From: Suilimivivens sp009774465
Lineage (GTDB): Bacteria > Bacillota > Clostridia > Lachnospirales > Lachnospiraceae
Length of the DNA: 64,000 nt
Assembly (NCBI GenBank): GCA_947382645.1
Contig: CANDAE010000002.1
Location: 124,001 to 188,000, forward strand
Reading direction: 5' to 3'
Under the pieces are notes generated by a model. That model saw only the letters and a program-made list of their open reading frames with translations, searched no databases and had not been told where the DNA came from. Position numbers and translations under genes: made by a program. This document shows, in pieces, positions 23,732 to 32,629 of the stretch (its first letter is position 1; each line of letters starts with the position of its first letter).

Positions 23732-23793
23732 ACCAAACATTACAAAATCCCCACCAAACTTTACACACTTTTCACCATCTCCCCAAAGATTAC
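23732..23793 (+). promoter_or_regulatory. Probable LytTR binding repeats
   Basis: ACCAAACATTAC (23732), ACCAAACTTTAC (23753, 21 bp later) and CCCAAAGATTAC (23782). The 21-bp period equals the spacing used by AgrA-type dimers. The block ends about 52 bp before a TATACT -10 (23845-23850) with a weak -35, as expected for an activator-dependent promoter of the ABC exporter. Assignment to the neighbouring regulator is inferred. Confidence 0.55.
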
Positions 23794-23887
23794 ATCACAC
23801 CTGCCAAAAATAACACCCCCGCATTTACTTTCATGCATTCCTGCTATACTTACCTCAAGATACAACACTTAATCACAACCAAATAAT

Positions 23888-24075
23888 TGTGAAGCCAGCG
23901 CCTGGCTGAATCTTCCGGCAATCTATTTTGTGAAAAGCCTTTTATGCCATGAAGCCAGGACCATAAAAGGCAGGAGGACCGTTGTCCGACTGACTTTTGC
24001 ATTACTGGGCCTGGCGGAATGCCCGGCATACAGGATTTGAACGAAATAGATTGCCGGAAGATTCCCCCGCACCGC
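23888..24075 (+). ncRNA. Candidate structured 5' leader RNA of the ABC exporter
   Basis: The transcript from about 23857 has a roughly 260-nt leader. Positions 23909-23928 and 24044-24063 are a perfect 20-bp inverted repeat (extendable by about 3 pairs) closing a multibranch structure: GCCTTTTATG/CATAAAAGGC (23937-23971), GGAC-CGTT-GTCC (23976-23987) and GGGC/GCCC (24007-24024). A hairpin GCCAG-CGC-CTGGC (23894-23906) precedes it. It matches no riboswitch class I know. It could be a cis-regulatory RNA, an RNase III substrate, or a mobile palindromic element. Confidence 0.5.
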
Positions 24076-24120
24076 TTTCACATTATCCATTCAAATTTAA
24101 AATCATAAGAGAGGTGCGCT

Positions 24121-24897
24121 ATGTTATATGTAAAAAATCTTCACAAATCTTATCAAAGTGGAAACAAATCCTATTCCGTATTAAAAGGAATCAATTTATC
24201 TGTTGCAGATCAGGAATTTGTTGCAGTAATGGGGCCTTCCGGTTCCGGAAAAAGTACTCTGCTCAACTGTATTTCCTGCTACATTCCCTTTGAGGAGGGA
24301 ACCATCACTTTAGGAAATAAGGAACTAAAAGGCCTTGATGAAAATGCTCTTGCTAAAATAAGGAATGAAAAACTGGGATTTGTCTTTCAGGATTTTATGC
24401 TTCTTGACGGGCTTACTGTAAGAGAAAACATTCTGGTTCCCAGAATCATTCAGGGGAAAGTGGATGAAGAAGCCGAAAAACTTGCAGATCAGCTCTTATC
24501 CCTTTTCGGCATTAACCATATTGCCGACAAGTATCCGGCAGATGTTTCCGGCGGTGAACGCCAGAGAACTGCTGTAGCCAGAAGCCTGATTAATCAGCCG
24601 CTACTTATTCTTGCAGATGAGCCTACTGGAAATCTTGACAGCAAATCCAGCCGGGCAGTGATAGAGTCCTTTGAAAATGCCAGAAACAAACTTGGCGCTT
24701 CCATCTTTATGGTCACTCATGACAGCTTTGCCGCTTCCTTCTGCGACCGGGTAATTTTACTGAAAGATGGCGCTGTCTATAAAACATTAGAAGCCACGCC
24801 GGGGTGTAAAGAAGAAAAGCGAAGCGCTTTTCAGGATCGTCTTTTAGACGCGATTCGGGAAATGAGCAATTTAAATTCTGAAGATGGCAGAGCTTAA
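24121..24897 (+). CDS. ABC transporter ATPase (BceA/MacB type)
   Basis: 258 aa. Walker A GPSGSGKST, Q-loop FVFQDFMLLDGLTV, signature VSGGERQRTAVARSL, Walker B LLILADEPTGNLDS and H-loop VTHDSFA mark the LolD/BceA/FtsE subfamily that partners FtsX-type permeases in antimicrobial peptide resistance or lipid/peptide export. RBS GAGGTG 4 nt from ATG. First gene of a two-gene operon with the permease (16-bp gap), divergent from the LytTR system and preceded by a structured leader. Confidence 0.93.
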   Translation: MLYVKNLHKSYQSGNKSYSVLKGINLSVADQEFVAVMGPSGSGKSTLLNCISCYIPFEEGTITLGNKELKGLDENALAKIRNEKLGFVFQDFMLLDGLTVRENILVPRIIQGKVDEEAEKLADQLLSLFGINHIADKYPADVSGGERQRTAVARSLINQPLLILADEPTGNLDSKSSRAVIESFENARNKLGASIFMVTHDSFAASFCDRVILLKDGAVYKTLEATPGCKEEKRSAFQDRLLDAIREMSNLNSEDGRA

Positions 24898-24913
24898 GAG
24901 GGAGGGATAAGAA

Positions 24914-27016
24914 ATGACAACCTTAAAACAACTTGAAAAAAAGCTCCAAAAAGCTGATACAAAAATAGCAGGCCTTTACCTGTTCTGTAATTTCATTTCC
25001 CTGCTGCTGATTACCGCTTACTCCGCCATGATGCTTTCTCCCACCGTGCTTTTAGTCCTTCCGGAAGGAGGCGACAGCCGCAAGCAGATGACTGCCATCT
25101 TCGTGCTGGCACTGTTTGGATGTGTGGTATTTACCATTTATGCCTCCGGCCTTTTCTTTCGGAAAAAGGCAAAACAATTGGGAACTCTCATGGCTCTTGG
25201 CGCCTCCGGCCGCCAGCTCCTTCCCGGCCTGCTTAAAGAAGTTCTCCTGTTAAGTTCCCTTTCTTCCCTGGCCGGAATTTTGGCAGGCTTCCCATTTGTT
25301 ATTCTGCTATGGAATTCTTTCCGGCTTTTCCTTACGGACAGCGCACAAATGGTTTTGAAATTTGATTTTAAATGCCTGTATTTATCCGCAGTGTTTTTTG
25401 TTATTGTAGTTGCCTTTTCCTGTGCAAATGCTTACCGTTATCTGAAACGTACAAACATCATGGAAGTAATGCACGAAGAACATCGGAACGAACCTGTGAA
25501 AGAATTAGGCGCCTGGTGCGCTCCCGCAGGCATCCTGCTTATTTTAATCGGCGCTGGTCTTGGATATTTTGCTCCTTACGCCTACGAGGAACTGTTCAGC
25601 GCTTTTCCGCCCGCATGGCTTAATCTGCTTTATGCTCCTGTTTTCGCAGGCCTTTACTTAATCATGCTGCACACTGTGGTGCATGGCTGGGGCTCCCGCA
25701 AAAAACATCCTTACAAAAATCTGATTGCCAGAAGCATGATGAAATTTCAGGGAAAACAGACGGTAAATAATCTGCTGGTAAGCACAGTACTCACCGCCGG
25801 AACTGCCTTTGCCATCTTTTACATCCCCATGATGAGTGTGGGACATACAATGGAAATTAATTCCCGGCCATATGATTACTACTACCACTACCGGGCAGAT
25901 CAGAAGGTTTTTAATGAAGAAAAAATTTCCGACCTGGCTGCAAAATATGACCTGGCAATTAAAGATTATAAACTCGCCCCTTACTTATCCCTGGCTATGG
26001 ATGGCACTGCTATTGTCGAAGATGAAGGACAAAATTTTCATTATGAATACATTCCGTTCCTTGAGGAAGGTAAATTCTTTTCCGAAACTGCCTTTGAAGC
26101 CTTCACCGGAACAGAAATTTCCGTAGCTCCCGGAAGTTACATGGCTGTTTCCAATGCAGACGAAACCGGATTGTACTATTTGAATTCACAGGCAACTGTT
26201 CTCACCAATATGGTTACCCATAATACTCTTTCTGTAAGCTTTGCCGGATATGCTCATTACGGGCTTCTGGTAGACCAAAGAGGCTCTTATATCCTGAATG
26301 ATGAGGATTATGAAACAATTGCCGCAGGCATTACTCCGGAATGGGCCGGAAACACAGTGTCTTTTAATATGGATGGAAAAGACAACTATTTATTTGCCCA
26401 GGATTTCTTTTATACTTTTATTTCTCTTTTCGGCCCTGAATGTGAGTACCCAATTTACTATGACAGAGTGGCACAATATCAGTCACAATTAAATGGAGAA
26501 ATTTACTGGGGAGATACCGAGCGGATGACGCAGGTCAGCTATTCGGAACCTGACACCACTGATTTTAGATACTATTGGACTTATATGCCTAAAATCCGCA
26601 TTTTAGATCAGACAGATTATTTAAGGACTTTTTCCGTGTTCCTTATGATGTTCCTTTTTATTGCCATTATCTGTTCCCTTGCCGCAATGATCATCAGCTA
26701 TACCCGCTGCATGACCATTGCCCTTAATAACCGTTATGTTTTTGAAGATTTAAAACGCCTGGGAGCATCACCTACTTTTTTAAAAAAGGAAATCAAAGGC
26801 CAGGCAGGGCCGGTGTTTAAGGTTCCCACCCTTGTAGGAATGACCGCTATGTATCTTTTATATGCTCTTTTAATGTTTGCCAACGACGGTATGCTGACTG
26901 GCAGTGAAATTGGCGGAATGGCGGTATGCCTTCTGATTCTTATTCTTCTGGCAGGAATCTATTACCTGATTTACCGTTATACTGTAAAGAGTATGTGCCG
27001 CCAGTTAGAAGTGTAG
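24914..27016 (+). CDS. FtsX-family ABC transporter permease (BceB-like)
   Basis: 700 aa. Membrane spans near residues 20-45, 60-80, 110-135 and 150-175, a pair at about 200-245 and one near 290, then a long extracellular domain (about 310-560; several acidic and aromatic clusters) and three C-terminal spans. The KKAKQLGTLMALGASGRQL segment is the FtsX coupling helix. This is the bacitracin/lantibiotic detoxification permease layout. Together with the ATPase and the LytTR pair it forms a probable peptide-antibiotic response module. RBS GGAGGG. Confidence 0.88.
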   Translation: MTTLKQLEKKLQKADTKIAGLYLFCNFISLLLITAYSAMMLSPTVLLVLPEGGDSRKQMTAIFVLALFGCVVFTIYASGLFFRKKAKQLGTLMALGASGRQLLPGLLKEVLLLSSLSSLAGILAGFPFVILLWNSFRLFLTDSAQMVLKFDFKCLYLSAVFFVIVVAFSCANAYRYLKRTNIMEVMHEEHRNEPVKELGAWCAPAGILLILIGAGLGYFAPYAYEELFSAFPPAWLNLLYAPVFAGLYLIMLHTVVHGWGSRKKHPYKNLIARSMMKFQGKQTVNNLLVSTVLTAGTAFAIFYIPMMSVGHTMEINSRPYDYYYHYRADQKVFNEEKISDLAAKYDLAIKDYKLAPYLSLAMDGTAIVEDEGQNFHYEYIPFLEEGKFFSETAFEAFTGTEISVAPGSYMAVSNADETGLYYLNSQATVLTNMVTHNTLSVSFAGYAHYGLLVDQRGSYILNDEDYETIAAGITPEWAGNTVSFNMDGKDNYLFAQDFFYTFISLFGPECEYPIYYDRVAQYQSQLNGEIYWGDTERMTQVSYSEPDTTDFRYYWTYMPKIRILDQTDYLRTFSVFLMMFLFIAIICSLAAMIISYTRCMTIALNNRYVFEDLKRLGASPTFLKKEIKGQAGPVFKVPTLVGMTAMYLLYALLMFANDGMLTGSEIGGMAVCLLILILLAGIYYLIYRYTVKSMCRQLEV

Positions 27017-27093
27017 ACTTCTGACGCAGGAGAGCGTACACTCCAGGGCAGCAAATATCACCACTTTTACCGGGCAGCACCTGATATAAAAAG

Positions 27094-27126
27094 GGCAGGG
27101 CAGGTTTTAACCCGCTCTGCCGCTTT
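27094..27126. terminator. Terminator between convergent ABC permease and methyltransferase genes
   Basis: GGCAGGGCAGG and CCCGCTCTGCC form an imperfect stem with a TTTTAA loop, followed by GCTTTT on the plus strand and flanked by A-rich sequence on the other side. Confidence 0.6.
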
Positions 27127-27130
27127 TATA

Positions 27131-28402
27131 TCATTGGATTTCCTTTTTCTCCAAAACTAAAACATAATCTATACTAATCTTTCCCCCCATACCCTGCCTT
27201 GGTATTCTTATGTATGGATTTTGAATGATGTATCCAAAATGTTGTATTGTTCTATATCCCAACCTGTTTGCCAGTTCTTCTATCACCCGCCAGCTCTCTA
27301 TGACAACTTTCCTGATGGTACTGTTTCCAATTACAATGATATATTTGCCCCCTGGATTCATCTGGTGGTAAACAGCATGCAGGTTCGTTTCCATATCTTC
27401 AAAAAACTTCTTTACCACTAATGCTCTTTTTTCATCCTGTTCTACAATTTGATAGAAGTATTTTTTTAAAAGCCCGCTTCTTTCCAATATGGTAAGACTG
27501 CTTTTTTCCTTCTTTGTATTAATCTTTTCAGTTCCTATATACTGGCTCTTTTTTTCTCTTAGCTCTTCTTCTGTCAGTGTGGCCATCCATAAATTCTCAA
27601 GGCGCATTGTCCTTCCATAGTCAAAGGCATTGATATAAGGCGGCGATGTTACCACAAGATCAATTCCAACCGGCATTTGAAAAGTAAGGGCATCTCCTTC
27701 TATCAGCCTTGTATGCCCCATTTTTTCAATACCTGACAGTTCTGTCATCATTTGTTTATACCGCCGGAAAACAGACGAAAATTCCTTTATAACAGGAGGC
27801 GGTACTTTTTTTACTTTGTTTGACACATAGGGTTTTGGTGAAGTATCATCTGCATTGGATACTCTCTTTATGATGGAAACCATGCACAGGTTCAAAAAAT
27901 CCCTTACATCCGTATCCTGCACACAATCAATACAGCTCTTCATTCGTCCAAGCTCCCTGATTGTTCTTTCAGAAAACCAGTGCTCCAGATTCACAATCTC
28001 CGGCCGAAACTGCTCCGCCTGATCCTGCACGATTCTTTTCATTATTTCAGAATATTCCTGTTCCAAAACCTCCACCTTTTGGGAATTCAAAACAGTAGTT
28101 TTTACTTTAATAATCAACTTTGCTATATCGTCAATTTCCGTTCCATAAGCATCCATTCCATGAATATTGGCTTCTAACAAGGTTGTGCCGCTTCCTGAAA
28201 AAGGATCAAATATCGTTCCCTTTTTATCAGGCAGAAATGTATTTATTCCCCATCTTGGGATTTCCGGAATAAACTTACAGGGGTATTTAAACATTCCGTG
28301 GGTATAGGAATTGGGATTTGCCTGTTTGATTAAATAAACAGCGCCATTTATCATCTCCAATGGCAATGACACTGTTTCAATTATTTGTTCTTTATCAGGC
28401 AT
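27131..28402 (-). CDS. DNA methyltransferase with SPPY motif (second of an overlapping pair)
   Basis: 423 aa. SAM-binding motif I FDPFSGSGTTLLEAN (about residue 65) comes before catalytic motif IV TSPPYINAFDYGRT (about 240). SPPY is characteristic of amino-methyltransferases (N4-cytosine or N6-adenine) acting on DNA. In the common beta class motif IV precedes motif I, so the order here is permuted. The start overlaps the upstream methyltransferase by 22 bp. Recognition sequence unknown; the middle stretch (about 100-230) may hold target recognition. Confidence 0.85.
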   Translation of the reverse strand: MPDKEQIIETVSLPLEMINGAVYLIKQANPNSYTHGMFKYPCKFIPEIPRWGINTFLPDKKGTIFDPFSGSGTTLLEANIHGMDAYGTEIDDIAKLIIKVKTTVLNSQKVEVLEQEYSEIMKRIVQDQAEQFRPEIVNLEHWFSERTIRELGRMKSCIDCVQDTDVRDFLNLCMVSIIKRVSNADDTSPKPYVSNKVKKVPPPVIKEFSSVFRRYKQMMTELSGIEKMGHTRLIEGDALTFQMPVGIDLVVTSPPYINAFDYGRTMRLENLWMATLTEEELREKKSQYIGTEKINTKKEKSSLTILERSGLLKKYFYQIVEQDEKRALVVKKFFEDMETNLHAVYHQMNPGGKYIIVIGNSTIRKVVIESWRVIEELANRLGYRTIQHFGYIIQNPYIRIPRQGMGGKISIDYVLVLEKKEIQ

Positions 28403-29685
28403 ACCACGCTCTCCCTTAAATACTTTCCCGTTTCTTTTGTTATTTCATATTGCTGTGAACTTGTAATAATATATCTGTCAACTTCAACTTTATCAACAGT
28501 AAAACCGATCTGCTCTGCATATTCGGCTAAAATCAAATCCGCTGCAAAAACAATTCCTCCATAAGCGGAATTTCCCACCACGATACAGCAAAAACCTTTC
28601 TCCTTCAAAACCCTGTAGCATTCCTCAATCACCCGAAACATGTCGTCATAATATAGCTGCAGCATCCTGGGAATTTTTTTATCCCAAAGCTCTTTTTCCT
28701 TAAGCTTTGTAAGCAGCTTTTCCAGGGTTGCGCTTTTTTGCTGTACTTCTTTACTTAAATCTCCATTTAAATGTGAATGCAGAGAATTCTTTCTTAAATT
28801 TTTCAGTTCTGAATATTCTGACACAAATTTTCCAAACCATAATTCCAATTTGTAAATTTCTGTATAATCAAAACAATTGGCATATGGAGGTGAAAAAATA
28901 ATTCCTTCAACGCTGTTTTCCTTTATGTATTCCTCCATATTCAAGCAGGAGTCATTGTACAAAACTGCGTTGCTTTCCTTTTGTTTTTTGGTCAAATCAG
29001 TATATATATTCTGATACTCTTCCAAAAGCATAGTTTCTGCATCTTCAACCGTAACGATTCTGGGCTTTACATATTTTCTGATTTTTAATCCATTTCCTGC
29101 TTTTCTATAATTACAAAGCGGTTCCAGGCAGGCCAGCCAGCCTATTTTAAGAAGATTTCGAACCTGCCTGTCTGTAACCTTATCACTTTCAATCATTGCC
29201 CCTATGGACATATAATATTTTTCAATCTCATCATTAAATACTTTTTCACTGATGGATAATTTGGGTAACGTATATTTTTCCTTACCATCCAATGCCTGCT
29301 GCAGCACACTTTCATAAGTATCCTTAAATAATTCTATTGTTTCTTTTGCATAATTGTCCAGCTTACACTTTGATAAAAAGCAGGAAAAGGGATTTACCTC
29401 AAATCCGATACCTGAATATCCCATTCCTTCCGCCGCCAGCAGAGTGCTGCCACTCCCTGAAAAGGGATCTAAAATGATTCCTTCTTTTCGCTGTGCATAT
29501 TCCCTGATTAAATGCTCAACCAGTTCTACGGAAAATCCTTCTTTGTATCTGTACCATCTTTGAAATGGCTTATTTAAATCATCTGAATAATTCAGTAAAC
29601 TGGTATAGGTTGCATTTGGACTTTCCGGATAAATAACTTTAAATCCACGTTCAAGCTCCAAATACCTGTCATAATATAAGTCCAT
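28381..29685 (-). CDS. DNA methyltransferase with SPPY motif (first of an overlapping pair)
   Basis: 434 aa from MDLYYDRYLELERGF (ATG 29685, GGAGG 7 nt upstream; the ORF opens further upstream but without RBS). Motif I is LDPFSGSGSTLLAAEGMG, motif IV is IFSPPYANCFDYTEIYKLELWFG. Same permuted order as its neighbour but low overall similarity, so the two are distant paralogues that may methylate different strands of one asymmetric site. No restriction endonuclease, specificity subunit or defence ATPase is adjacent. Confidence 0.85.
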   Translation of the reverse strand: MDLYYDRYLELERGFKVIYPESPNATYTSLLNYSDDLNKPFQRWYRYKEGFSVELVEHLIREYAQRKEGIILDPFSGSGSTLLAAEGMGYSGIGFEVNPFSCFLSKCKLDNYAKETIELFKDTYESVLQQALDGKEKYTLPKLSISEKVFNDEIEKYYMSIGAMIESDKVTDRQVRNLLKIGWLACLEPLCNYRKAGNGLKIRKYVKPRIVTVEDAETMLLEEYQNIYTDLTKKQKESNAVLYNDSCLNMEEYIKENSVEGIIFSPPYANCFDYTEIYKLELWFGKFVSEYSELKNLRKNSLHSHLNGDLSKEVQQKSATLEKLLTKLKEKELWDKKIPRMLQLYYDDMFRVIEECYRVLKEKGFCCIVVGNSAYGGIVFAADLILAEYAEQIGFTVDKVEVDRYIITSSQQYEITKETGKYLRESVVCLIKNK

Positions 29686-29788
29686 TTTGTATCCTCCGCC
29701 TGCCTTTTTCATTATATTCTGTAATCTGAATAATGGCAAGCAGTTTTCGAACGTTTGTTTTTGGTAGCAACTCTGCACGACCAAGTTG

Positions 29789-30463
29789 TTACACGATATA
29801 TTCCATACAAATTCCTACAATAATTCCTTCCTTAACATAGAATGAAACCGCTATTCCCGTTTCGTTTGAAACAAAGGAGTCTTTCCTTAAAGTAATATCT
29901 TTAAGGAATTCTTCCATAAACGCATCACTTTCCTCCTGGGAAATAAAGGTCGTTCCTGAAAAAATGAAGTCATAATCCAGCTTTTGCGAACTTTTCCGTT
30001 CCATTCCTGTCATTATAGTCGCATTTCCTTCTGGTCCCTTTTCAAAACATTTCAAATCATATTGCTCTACCATCATCTGCGTCATCTCATCTCCCACTCT
30101 GATTCCTGCCTGGAGGCCATATGTATCATTTGTCAAAAGAACAGCGCAGATGTAATTATTATCTGTTACATAAGTAATTCCTTCACTTTCTGAATAGGTA
30201 AGAAACATATCCGTCGTCCCTGGAAAGGAGTCAAAATAAACATTTTCAATTGCGGGTGATTCCTCTTTCAGCGTTTTCCAATCCATGTTCCAATAGGGAC
30301 ATTTACCCAAAAGCACATGCTCGTCAATCAGTAAATCATTTAAGGAAAAAGAGGTTCCTTCCAAATTTAATTCTTCTGAACTACTTGTCCTATCAGCACA
30401 TCCCGCAATTTCCATACAACATAGCAGAACGAAAAACAATATTTTAAGTGTGCAATTTTTCAT
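29789..30463 (-). CDS. Putative lipoprotein of unknown function
   Basis: 224 aa from MKNCTLKILFFVLLCCM. Signal peptide with lipobox IAGC (Cys about 22), so a membrane-anchored extracellular protein. The mature part is acidic, with EELNLEGTSFSLNDLLIDEH, VGDEMTQMMVEQYDLKCF and a beta-rich C-terminus; no family recognised. The ORF could start 18 residues earlier but the leader shape favours the internal ATG. It precedes the methyltransferase pair by about 100 bp on the same strand; no functional link is visible. Confidence 0.7.
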   Translation of the reverse strand: MKNCTLKILFFVLLCCMEIAGCADRTSSSEELNLEGTSFSLNDLLIDEHVLLGKCPYWNMDWKTLKEESPAIENVYFDSFPGTTDMFLTYSESEGITYVTDNNYICAVLLTNDTYGLQAGIRVGDEMTQMMVEQYDLKCFEKGPEGNATIMTGMERKSSQKLDYDFIFSGTTFISQEESDAFMEEFLKDITLRKDSFVSNETGIAVSFYVKEGIIVGICMEYIV

Positions 30464-30482
30464 ACTTTTACCTTCAATTACA

Positions 30483-30614
30483 TTATTTACTATGACTTGC
30501 TGATTTTCTGTTGCCAAAATGTTGCTTACGTGTTATTAACTCACGTCTCTTATTAAATGCCGCTTCCTCAAATTTCTTTGTTTTTGCTTCTTCTTTCCAC
30601 TTTCTTAACGTCAT
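30483..30614 (-). CDS. Possible 43-aa basic protein
   Basis: Short ORF just upstream of the lipoprotein gene: MTLRKWKEEAKTKKFEEAAF then NKRRELITRKQHFGN..., highly charged, helical and rich in Lys/Arg. No strong RBS and no known family. It may be a small protein, a leader ORF, or the tail of a decayed gene. Nothing else was seen between 30615 and 30792. Confidence 0.3.
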   Translation of the reverse strand: MTLRKWKEEAKTKKFEEAAFNKRRELITRKQHFGNRKSASHSK

Positions 30615-30792
30615 AACATCATGCTTATATAGATCAATATTGATTTGCAGTCAATTTTAATTTCTGACAATTAATAAATCCATGCAACAAGCCATATGAA
30701 TTAGAACCTGTACCAAAAGAAGTAATCCATATCGGTCAATTTCTGTTCATCTAACTATATCAAAATTATTTTATGTGCCATAATTATACTAT

Positions 30793-31107
30793 TTAACCCT
30801 TCAACCTTATGCCAATATCAGATGCGCTATATAATACTCTCATTACAATAACCCTCTCTTTCTCGACCACATAGAAAACTGAATAATTATCTATCACCAA
30901 CTGCCTTAACCCTATTGTACGTTCCTTCTCAGATTCCATAAGCCTTGCTTTTTTCGAAAATATGTTTAACTCCTCAATAGCTTTCGCAATTCGGTTATAT
31001 TTTCCTATTGCATTTTCTGGTGCTTGGAGTTGTATCGCAATATAATTATAGATTTCCTCCATATCCGCTAATGCCTTATCTGTGATCTGTACCTTATATT
31101 GCTTCAT
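30793..31107 (-). CDS. RelE/ParE-family toxin
   Basis: 104 aa. VQITDKALADMEEIYNYIA, then ENAIGKYNRIAKAIEELNIF, GLRQLVIDNYSVFYVVE and RVIVMRVLYSASD follow the ParE/RelE fold order. Such toxins cleave mRNA on the ribosome (RelE) or poison gyrase (ParE); which one cannot be told. It is 2 bp downstream of the RelB/DinJ-type antitoxin, and the pair is transcribed from an operator-bearing promoter at 31435-31463. Confidence 0.88.
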   Translation of the reverse strand: MKQYKVQITDKALADMEEIYNYIAIQLQAPENAIGKYNRIAKAIEELNIFSKKARLMESEKERTIGLRQLVIDNYSVFYVVEKERVIVMRVLYSASDIGIRLKG

Positions 31108-31109
31108 GC

Positions 31110-31412
31110 TTAATGACTCTCCCTAAATTTCGTAAAGGCAGAAACAGCATCCTGAACCCTGCCAGCCTGTATATCATCATATCCCTCTTGCAATTTCTTG
31201 TGAATTTCCTCCACTGTCATTATATCTGCATTAAGAACTGAAGGAGCGTTCGGCAATGTTACAGCAAAAGGAATACCTCCTGTCAGTGAAATTTGATTAA
31301 GATACATATCTATTGCTGTAGACATCGGAATGCCTAATCGTGTAAGCACATCTTCAGCTCGTTGTTTTACTATTGGATTTATTCTTAAGTTTAAGGTTGC
31401 TGTTTTTTCCAT
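31110..31412 (-). CDS. RelB/DinJ-family antitoxin
   Basis: 100 aa from MEKTATLNLRINPIVKQRAE (ATG 31412, AAGGAG 9 nt upstream). The N-terminal ribbon-helix-helix (TLNLRINPIVKQRAEDVLTRLGIPMSTAIDMYLNQI) binds the operator; the C-terminal LPNAPSVLNADIMTVEE...GYDDIQAGR tail should wrap the toxin. The ORF extends 34 codons further upstream but through its own promoter, so that part is not coding. Confidence 0.88.
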   Translation of the reverse strand: MEKTATLNLRINPIVKQRAEDVLTRLGIPMSTAIDMYLNQISLTGGIPFAVTLPNAPSVLNADIMTVEEIHKKLQEGYDDIQAGRVQDAVSAFTKFRESH

Positions 31413-31434
31413 ATCAATCATCTCCTTCGGTTGA

Positions 31435-31463
31435 ATTGTAACGCATTTGTCGTTACTCGTCAA
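31435..31463 (-). promoter_or_regulatory. Promoter and operator of the RelB/RelE pair
   Basis: TTGACG (31458-31463), 17-bp spacer, TACAAT (31435-31440) on the minus strand. The inverted repeat GTAACG-N7-CGTTAC (31438-31456) lies across the spacer and -10, ideally placed for autorepression by the ribbon-helix-helix antitoxin. Confidence 0.75.
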
Positions 31464-31912
31464 TGCAAATATTAAAATCAATCCGCTTTTTCTTGCCATA
31501 TTTATTTTATCCAAATCATGATAATATAAATATGGCAGAATGTCTCATAGACCACCTGCCATATAAAATAATCTGTGTATAAATTTTCATCACTCGAACT
31601 CCCTATAGCTATAACATAATTGTTAAATTTTTCATGGCTATAATATCCATATTTTACGCCTTATTTACAGTTTCAGAATAAACAGGTATCATACGGGTAT
31701 CACAGATTTTCTCCTTGACTGCCATATCTGCATGTTGCTAGCACCATGTAATTATTACATTAACAAGGGAGCAAAATATAATCGCTCCGTTACGCAACAT
31801 ATCCCCTATTTTAATGATAATGGTACAAGATACCGCAATCATCATCTTTACTGCTAAATCCCCTAAAGCGTAACAATACTTTTTTCCACCTTCCCTACAA
31901 GTAGGAATTTTT
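31464..31912. other. Intergenic, possible gene remnant
   Basis: A hairpin TATGGCAG...CTGCCATA lies at about 31532-31564. On the minus strand 31740-31890 has an open stretch of about 47 codons containing KYCYALGDLAVKMM and a hydrophobic segment, ending in TAG, without a convincing start. It may be the eroded end of a lost gene. Nothing else recognisable. Confidence 0.3.
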
Positions 31913-32326
31913 CTATTTCATTTTTTCTTGACACTCACTACATTCTCTATCGTGAATGGAAATAATACCATTACATTTAAGACAAGTATATTTTTCTTTC
32001 TGTTGTTCCATGAAGCAATCCAAACCATATTTTTGAACAAAACAACTATTTTCTATTAGGCTTGCTTTATACCGTTTGTTATAGCTTTTTTCAAGACTTT
32101 TAATCAACTTGCATGGATGTTCAGAACATTCAAAACAATAGGTTAGGGCTTTTTCTTTGATACAGTCTTTGATTTTACATTTGCGGCAATGTTCGGGCTT
32201 TCCTTTATCACTGTTCAAACAGCCAGCGCAAGGTTTTCTGTTGTAGCAATGCTTATAGCAAACTTTACAATTCATACCGCACGGAGCAAACATACTTATA
32301 TCAATATTTTCTTTTGGCATTTTCAT
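31913..32326 (-). CDS. DUF3795 cysteine-rich protein
   Basis: 137 aa from MKMPKENIDISMFAPCGMNC (ATG 32326; the ATG two codons later is equally possible). Cysteines occur in repeated CxxC or CxxxC pairs (CGMNCKVCYKHC, CAGC, CRKCKIKDC, CFECSEHPC, CLKCNG, CSEC), as in DUF3795 proteins, which probably bind metal or an Fe-S centre. Biochemical role unknown. Single gene between the TA pair and a CheW-like gene. Confidence 0.82.
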   Translation of the reverse strand: MKMPKENIDISMFAPCGMNCKVCYKHCYNRKPCAGCLNSDKGKPEHCRKCKIKDCIKEKALTYCFECSEHPCKLIKSLEKSYNKRYKASLIENSCFVQKYGLDCFMEQQKEKYTCLKCNGIISIHDRECSECQEKMK

Positions 32327-32629
32327 AAGTTCCAGCCCCTTTCTTTCAACCCATATTTGGCCATTTGAATATACCACTTTTATTCCTTATTTACCACAAA
32401 AAATACAGGGCATAGCAACCGCCACGCCCCACATTTCTTATCGCTCCAACGACTTCTCAATAATAAAAGCTACATCTCTGCTAACAGCCTCAGCTTTTCA
32501 AAACCCTGACATCCAATGCTCACTTTCCTTGGCATATCTGCCTGCTTTCCGGCAATCCTTTAACAGACTCTATTTGTATCGCTTACTGCATTGTATCCTC
32601 CCCCCTTCTTTATTTTGCAGATACCAACA
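32327..32629. other. Intergenic, likely decayed coding remnant
   Basis: Minus strand 32435-32565 reads in one frame SLLKDCRKAGRYAKESEHWM, SGF, stop, KAEAVSRDVAFIIEKSLER, stop. The composition looks protein-like but is interrupted by TGA and lacks a start. No family recognised. Confidence 0.3.

Noticed and set aside
23888..24075. T-box or cobalamin riboswitch
   Set aside because: The conserved T-box and B12-box sequences are not present.
27131..29685. Restriction-modification system
   Set aside because: Two methyltransferases are present but no endonuclease or specificity gene lies on either side.
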